A stretch of 64,000 nucleotides of DNA from Zelonia costaricensis (Eukaryota > Euglenozoa > Kinetoplastea > Trypanosomatida > Trypanosomatidae). The notes beneath the pieces were generated by a model. That model was not told the DNA's origin and did not search any database. It was given only the letters and a program-made list of their open reading frames with translations. Below are positions 60,731 through 64,000 of this stretch, piece after piece. Position 1 is the first letter of the stretch, and every line of letters begins with the position of its first letter. Location: contig JASAOO010003506.1 in assembly GCA_030849075.1 (NCBI GenBank), forward strand, positions 18,769-82,768, read 5' to 3'. The position numbers and the translations under genes were made by a program.

Positions 60731-61918
60731 ATGCAGTTTATCTTCATTGTGAAGGGTCAGGGGGCGAGTGTGCCGCAGGTGCTCTCCTCCGACCGCCTCT
60801 TCGTCGCCGCCTCGCGGGAAACCGCCCACCGCACGCGGCACGCGCGCGATCGCGATCGCAAGCGCTTCGGTGTGGTTGCGCCCGCCCCCGGCGCGCCACT
60901 GCAGCTCTCGGCCTCGCGGCTGCGCGACCTGTGCTGGTCTGAGTCTCCCCTCTCCACTACGCTTTCGCTTGAGAAGGACGACCTCTCCTTCCACTGCGCG
61001 CTGGTGCAAACACCCTACGCGCTGCCAGCCTCGGATGCGGAGCTCGAGCCCGTGCCGTTGCGCATCATCGCCGCCGACGAGCTCGACCACGTCTTCTTCA
61101 ACGTAAACGAGGACCTCCAGCAGGACGGGCGGCTGTGCGTCTTCACATACGCGGAGAATCTGCTCAGTGTCGGCATCGACGCAGACGCCTGGGCCGAGGC
61201 ACGGGTGGCATCGGCGGGGGGCGGGGCTGCGGCAGGGGCGCCGTCGGCGTCGCAGGCCGGAGATGCCGCTGGCGGGGCCGCTACAAGGACGGCGGCGGGC
61301 GCCGGGTCGTCTCCCGGGGCCACAGACAGCGCCGGTGCCGCGGGGCCCGAGGGGAAGCGTCCGCGCCGCGAGGATGAGGCCCCTGGCCGCCTCTCGTCGT
61401 CTTCCCCATCCTCCCGCCGTCTCGACTCGCCGCACACGCCGCGGTCGCTCTTTAAGAAGGAGCAGGTGCTTGCGGTGGTGCCGTCCACCGTGGACAGCGA
61501 CGACATCAGGGAGCTGAATGAACTAATGGACCAGGGGCGGCTGGCCAACCTCGACCCCGCTCTCACAGACTTCTTCTGCTGCCAGTGCTTCCACCTGCCG
61601 CTGCTCACGCTCACGATGTCCTGCTGCGGGGCGGTGCTATGCGAGCGCTGCGCCCCCACGCCGCCGACCGTGGAGGGGGTGTCGGCGGCGGACCGCGCCT
61701 GCCCCGTCTGCTCAGAGGAGCCGCTGGAGCCCCCTTTGAGCCACCCGCGGCGCGACGAGAAGGTGGCCAAGCTGGTGAAGGAGCTCAAGGTGCTCTACCA
61801 CCCCCAGCTGCGGGCACTGCGGGCACTGCGGGCGTCGCGGCAGGCCTCGGCGGAGCCGTCCGCGCCGTCGACGCCGCAGTTCTTCATGCCCAACGCACCG
61901 GTGCTGGGCCCGCGCTGA
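60731..61918 (+). CDS. RING/U-box protein resembling RBBP6/Mpe1
   Basis: This 395-aa protein has a zinc-binding module at about residues 283-327: CCQC, then SCCGAVLCERC (298-307), then CPVC (324-327). The CCG..xC..C core, in place of the usual C.H, is characteristic of the RING of RBBP6/Mpe1. That is an E3-like subunit of the cleavage and polyadenylation factor, which in trypanosomatids couples to trans-splicing. A basic helix (about 338-355, DEKVAKLVKELKVLYHP) follows as it does there. The N-terminal 140 residues form an alpha/beta domain (MQFIFIVKGQG, then LEPVPLRIIAADEL) where RBBP6 has a ubiquitin-like DWNN domain, but similarity is weak and the zinc knuckle is not seen. A disordered Ala/Gly/Ser linker with KRPRR joins the two. 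The start is the first ATG after the splice AG. Confidence 0.65.
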   Translation: MQFIFIVKGQGASVPQVLSSDRLFVAASRETAHRTRHARDRDRKRFGVVAPAPGAPLQLSASRLRDLCWSESPLSTTLSLEKDDLSFHCALVQTPYALPASDAELEPVPLRIIAADELDHVFFNVNEDLQQDGRLCVFTYAENLLSVGIDADAWAEARVASAGGGAAAGAPSASQAGDAAGGAATRTAAGAGSSPGATDSAGAAGPEGKRPRREDEAPGRLSSSSPSSRRLDSPHTPRSLFKKEQVLAVVPSTVDSDDIRELNELMDQGRLANLDPALTDFFCCQCFHLPLLTLTMSCCGAVLCERCAPTPPTVEGVSAADRACPVCSEEPLEPPLSHPRRDEKVAKLVKELKVLYHPQLRALRALRASRQASAEPSAPSTPQFFMPNAPVLGPR

Positions 61919-62537
61919 CGGCAGCTGCAGTGTTCTGGAGTGCCGGGACGTCGGCGGTGGTGCTGCTGGAACATGCTTGTGTATGTGTATGTGTAAACCG
62001 CCGCGGCATGGCGTAGGGCGGGTGCCCCGGCGCGGGAAGGGTCTGAACACGGCCAAAATGAAAAAACAACAACAGCTGATCAAAGAACGGAGAGGGAGAG
62101 AGTGAAGAGAGAGGGGACGGGGGGACGCAGGGACGGACGACAGGGTGCAGCGCTCTGTGGTGAGGAACGCTGCGACGTGCTCTCGCGTGCTTCGATAGAC
62201 GTCTCCCCCCTTCCCTCCAGCCCCCCCCCCTCCCCCTCCCCTCTTCCGGAGTGAGGGACGAGTAGGATGCGCTGAGGCAGCTGCCTGCATGCACTCTTTG
62301 ATGCCTCGTGTCAACCTTCTCCTGTCACGCTCGCTGCTATTCACTTTCGGCTTGCTGCGCTTCCGCGGGGCGAGTGCGATTCGCTACAGGCGTCGTGGGC
62401 GTGAGGAGAAGGACGCGTCTGCGTTGGTGCCGGCCCGGCCTCCTCCCTCCTCGCTCTCACCGCTGCTGTGTAAACGCGTTTGATGCAGCGGGCGAATCGT
62501 CACGACGTGCGCGATAAATCCAAAGGCGGAAACGCAA
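61919..62537. other. Intergenic, UTRs
   Basis: A C-rich run at about 62218-62245 and T/C-rich sequence at about 62440-62465 precede a candidate splice AG at 62486-62487. No gene is seen. Confidence 0.5.
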
Positions 62538-63506
62538 ATGGCCACAGCCACCTTTGTTCCACTAAGCCCCACCCACCCCAGCATGCATAAACGGGCACCC
62601 ACTATCGACGCGGTGGAGGGCGAAGACGCAGCAGCGCTTCCCTTGACGTGGCGCACGCTTTCTGATGTGGCGCGTCAGGTCTATGCACCGAGCCAGCTTA
62701 GAGCGGACGTGGAGGCCGGCGAAGCAGGGCTGGGCGTCGCGCCGGCCGCCGCCACGCTGACGCTCTTCAATCTGTTCGCACACACGCCCCGTCGGAAGCG
62801 TGGCCGCTGCGGCGTCGACATCGGCAGCCGGGCCCCCTTCGCGGCGGGCACCTCACACGCAACGCCACGGAGCTGCAGCGCTCCCCTTCGCAGGGCGGTG
62901 CTGGCGGCCATCGCGGCGGCGCAAACCTCCATCGGCAGCAGCAGCGGCAACGAGAGCGGCAGTGACGGCGTCGGCGAGCCGTCCGCTGTGGTGGTGGCGC
63001 ACCTGCGTCGCGTCCCGTACGATGAAAAGGACGTCCGTAGCACCACCGCGACCACGAAGGCGAGTCGCACCAGGGGTGTCTGGTGCGTAGATGGTGTGTG
63101 TGTGGCGGAGCAGCGAACGCGTGTATTTCGTGCAGTTTCGGCAAGCCAGCGAGGCGTCTTTAATGCGTCGTCACCGCCTCCATCGTGTGTGCCCTCACAG
63201 CCCGCCGCGGGGGAGGTGCTGTCGTCACTGCAGGCGATGCACACGGGCACGGCGTGGTGCCCTGGCACGCCCCTCTGTGGCGTGCGGCTCGTCTGGGTAG
63301 CGCCGCCGTTCCGCCGCACTGGTGTCGCGTGCCGGCTGCTTGAAGACGCACGCCGGTCCGTGTGCTACGGCTACGAGGTGCCCGCCGCGCACGTGGCCTT
63401 CAGCGAGCCGACACAGATGGGCAGCGCCCTGGCGCGGCGCTACCACACGCGAGACGACTTCCCCGTCTACGCGTACGGCCTACGCGGCGATGCGGAGAGC
63501 GAGTGA
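62538..63506 (+). CDS. ESCO/ECO1-like: Eco1/ESCO-like cohesin acetyltransferase, diverged
   Basis: The C-terminal 80 residues of this 322-aa protein match the acetyltransferase end of Eco1/ESCO, which acetylates the Smc3 head to lock sister-chromatid cohesion in S phase. From CGVRLVW (residues 247-253) through RRTGVACRLL (259-268) to AFSEPT (287-292) it aligns with human ESCO1 over 46 positions without a gap, and the tail (YHTRDDFPVY) also fits. Differences: the conserved SDPT Asp is Glu290, the Ser of CGIS is Arg250, and the acetyl-CoA loop is RRTGVA. No C2H2 zinc finger is visible in the N-terminal part, where Eco1 normally has one. Residues about 80-230 are Ser/Ala-rich and poorly conserved. 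The start at 62538 is the first ATG after the splice AG; residue 16 (62583) is an alternative. Confidence 0.75.
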   Translation: MATATFVPLSPTHPSMHKRAPTIDAVEGEDAAALPLTWRTLSDVARQVYAPSQLRADVEAGEAGLGVAPAAATLTLFNLFAHTPRRKRGRCGVDIGSRAPFAAGTSHATPRSCSAPLRRAVLAAIAAAQTSIGSSSGNESGSDGVGEPSAVVVAHLRRVPYDEKDVRSTTATTKASRTRGVWCVDGVCVAEQRTRVFRAVSASQRGVFNASSPPPSCVPSQPAAGEVLSSLQAMHTGTAWCPGTPLCGVRLVWVAPPFRRTGVACRLLEDARRSVCYGYEVPAAHVAFSEPTQMGSALARRYHTRDDFPVYAYGLRGDAESE

Positions 63507-64000
63507 GCGTTGCGTGCGTTTTGTTCGCAGGGCCGGCGCGTCACGTGTGGCACAACACCGACTTGAGGGCCGCCAGCCCACCCCTAAAACGCGTGACGTG
63601 CACGATCACTGGTGCGCCGTGGGACAGAGAAGACGCACCTCCGGAAAAGAAGCGTCCGCTCACTCCCTCCTTTGCCTCCAGCTCACGCTTGCTGCATCTC
63701 CATCGACGCGGTCTACACCCCCCATTGACCTCCTTATCCTCCCTCGGTGCTCGGCAACTCCGTACAACAGGGAGCACCACCACGCAGGCAGTCCTGGCAG
63801 CATCAACTCCTCCTCTGCCTCCTCCCTTCCCACTCGCGCTTCTATCCGCCTCACTCACCGAGGTGTCCCCCCCGCCACAGTCCGCCCGTAGAGCGTCCCG
63901 ACACGCCCTCGCTTCTGCCATCCCTGCCGTCACTCCCCCTCGCGCCGCTGCTGATTACCACAACCACAAGTTTCTGATGTAATGAGTCCGAGCCCCCGCG
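63507..64000. other. Non-coding to window end
   Basis: Pyrimidine-rich sequence from about 63655 onwards suggests the 3' UTR of the Eco1-like gene and possibly the splice region of a gene beyond the window. No start of a further gene can be supported. Confidence 0.5.

Noticed and set aside
63362..63982. Plus-strand frame overlapping the end of the Eco1-like gene
   Set aside because: Out of phase with the acetyltransferase and Ser/Pro/Arg-rich, without a motif.
1..64000. CRISPR arrays, insertion sequences, rRNA genes, centromere or origin signals
   Set aside because: No regularly spaced direct repeats, transposase frames or rRNA-like blocks were seen; a eukaryotic nuclear context makes CRISPR irrelevant.

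Overview
The window is nuclear DNA from a trypanosomatid, most likely Leishmania or a close relative (Leishmaniinae). Every gene is intronless, third codon positions are strongly G/C, genes stand in long same-strand arrays, and most starts are preceded by a pyrimidine tract and an AG on the coding strand, as expected for spliced-leader trans-splicing. TG/CA dinucleotide tracts and G/C homopolymers fill the spaces between genes. A single undetermined base (n, 53951) shows that this is draft sequence. The species assignment is inference.

Layout: two divergent gene arrays meet at a strand-switch region at about 40.9-42.1 kb. To its left, ten genes are on the minus strand. In order of transcription they are midasin (MDN1, 4908 aa, about a quarter of the window), a deoxyhypusine synthase-like prozyme, an EMC10-like ER protein, a small mitochondrial-type membrane protein, an importin-beta-like karyopherin, a Kelch protein, a large helical protein probably targeted to the mitochondrion, a 200-aa unknown, a four-repeat protein with PH-like domains, and a leucine-rich-repeat protein with an EF-hand-like tail. 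An eleventh, a WD40/coiled-coil protein, ends the array near the window edge. To the right, ten genes are on the plus strand: a 263-aa unknown, enkurin, a PDK/BCKDK-family mitochondrial kinase, a ZZ zinc-finger protein, a probably acylated LRR protein, an 84-aa membrane protein, an SDS22-like LRR protein, a coiled-coil protein, an RBBP6/Mpe1-like RING protein and an Eco1/ESCO-like acetyltransferase.

As is usual in this group, neighbours are co-transcribed but do not form pathway operons. Midasin (60S ribosome assembly) and the DHS-like subunit (eIF5A hypusination) both serve translation, but nothing in the sequence shows functional coupling. Enkurin points to the flagellar axoneme; the kinase, the large helical protein and the small membrane proteins point to the mitochondrion.

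Most noteworthy are: the DHS-like protein, whose catalytic lysine position is leucine; the Eco1-like protein, which has no visible zinc finger and has changes at two active-site positions; the midasin AAA4 Walker A motif, where the invariant glycine is serine; the four-repeat/PH protein; the glycine-rich insert in enkurin; and a 2.6-kb stretch without a credible gene. I saw no mobile element, CRISPR array, rRNA or tRNA gene, and no clearly new multi-gene system.
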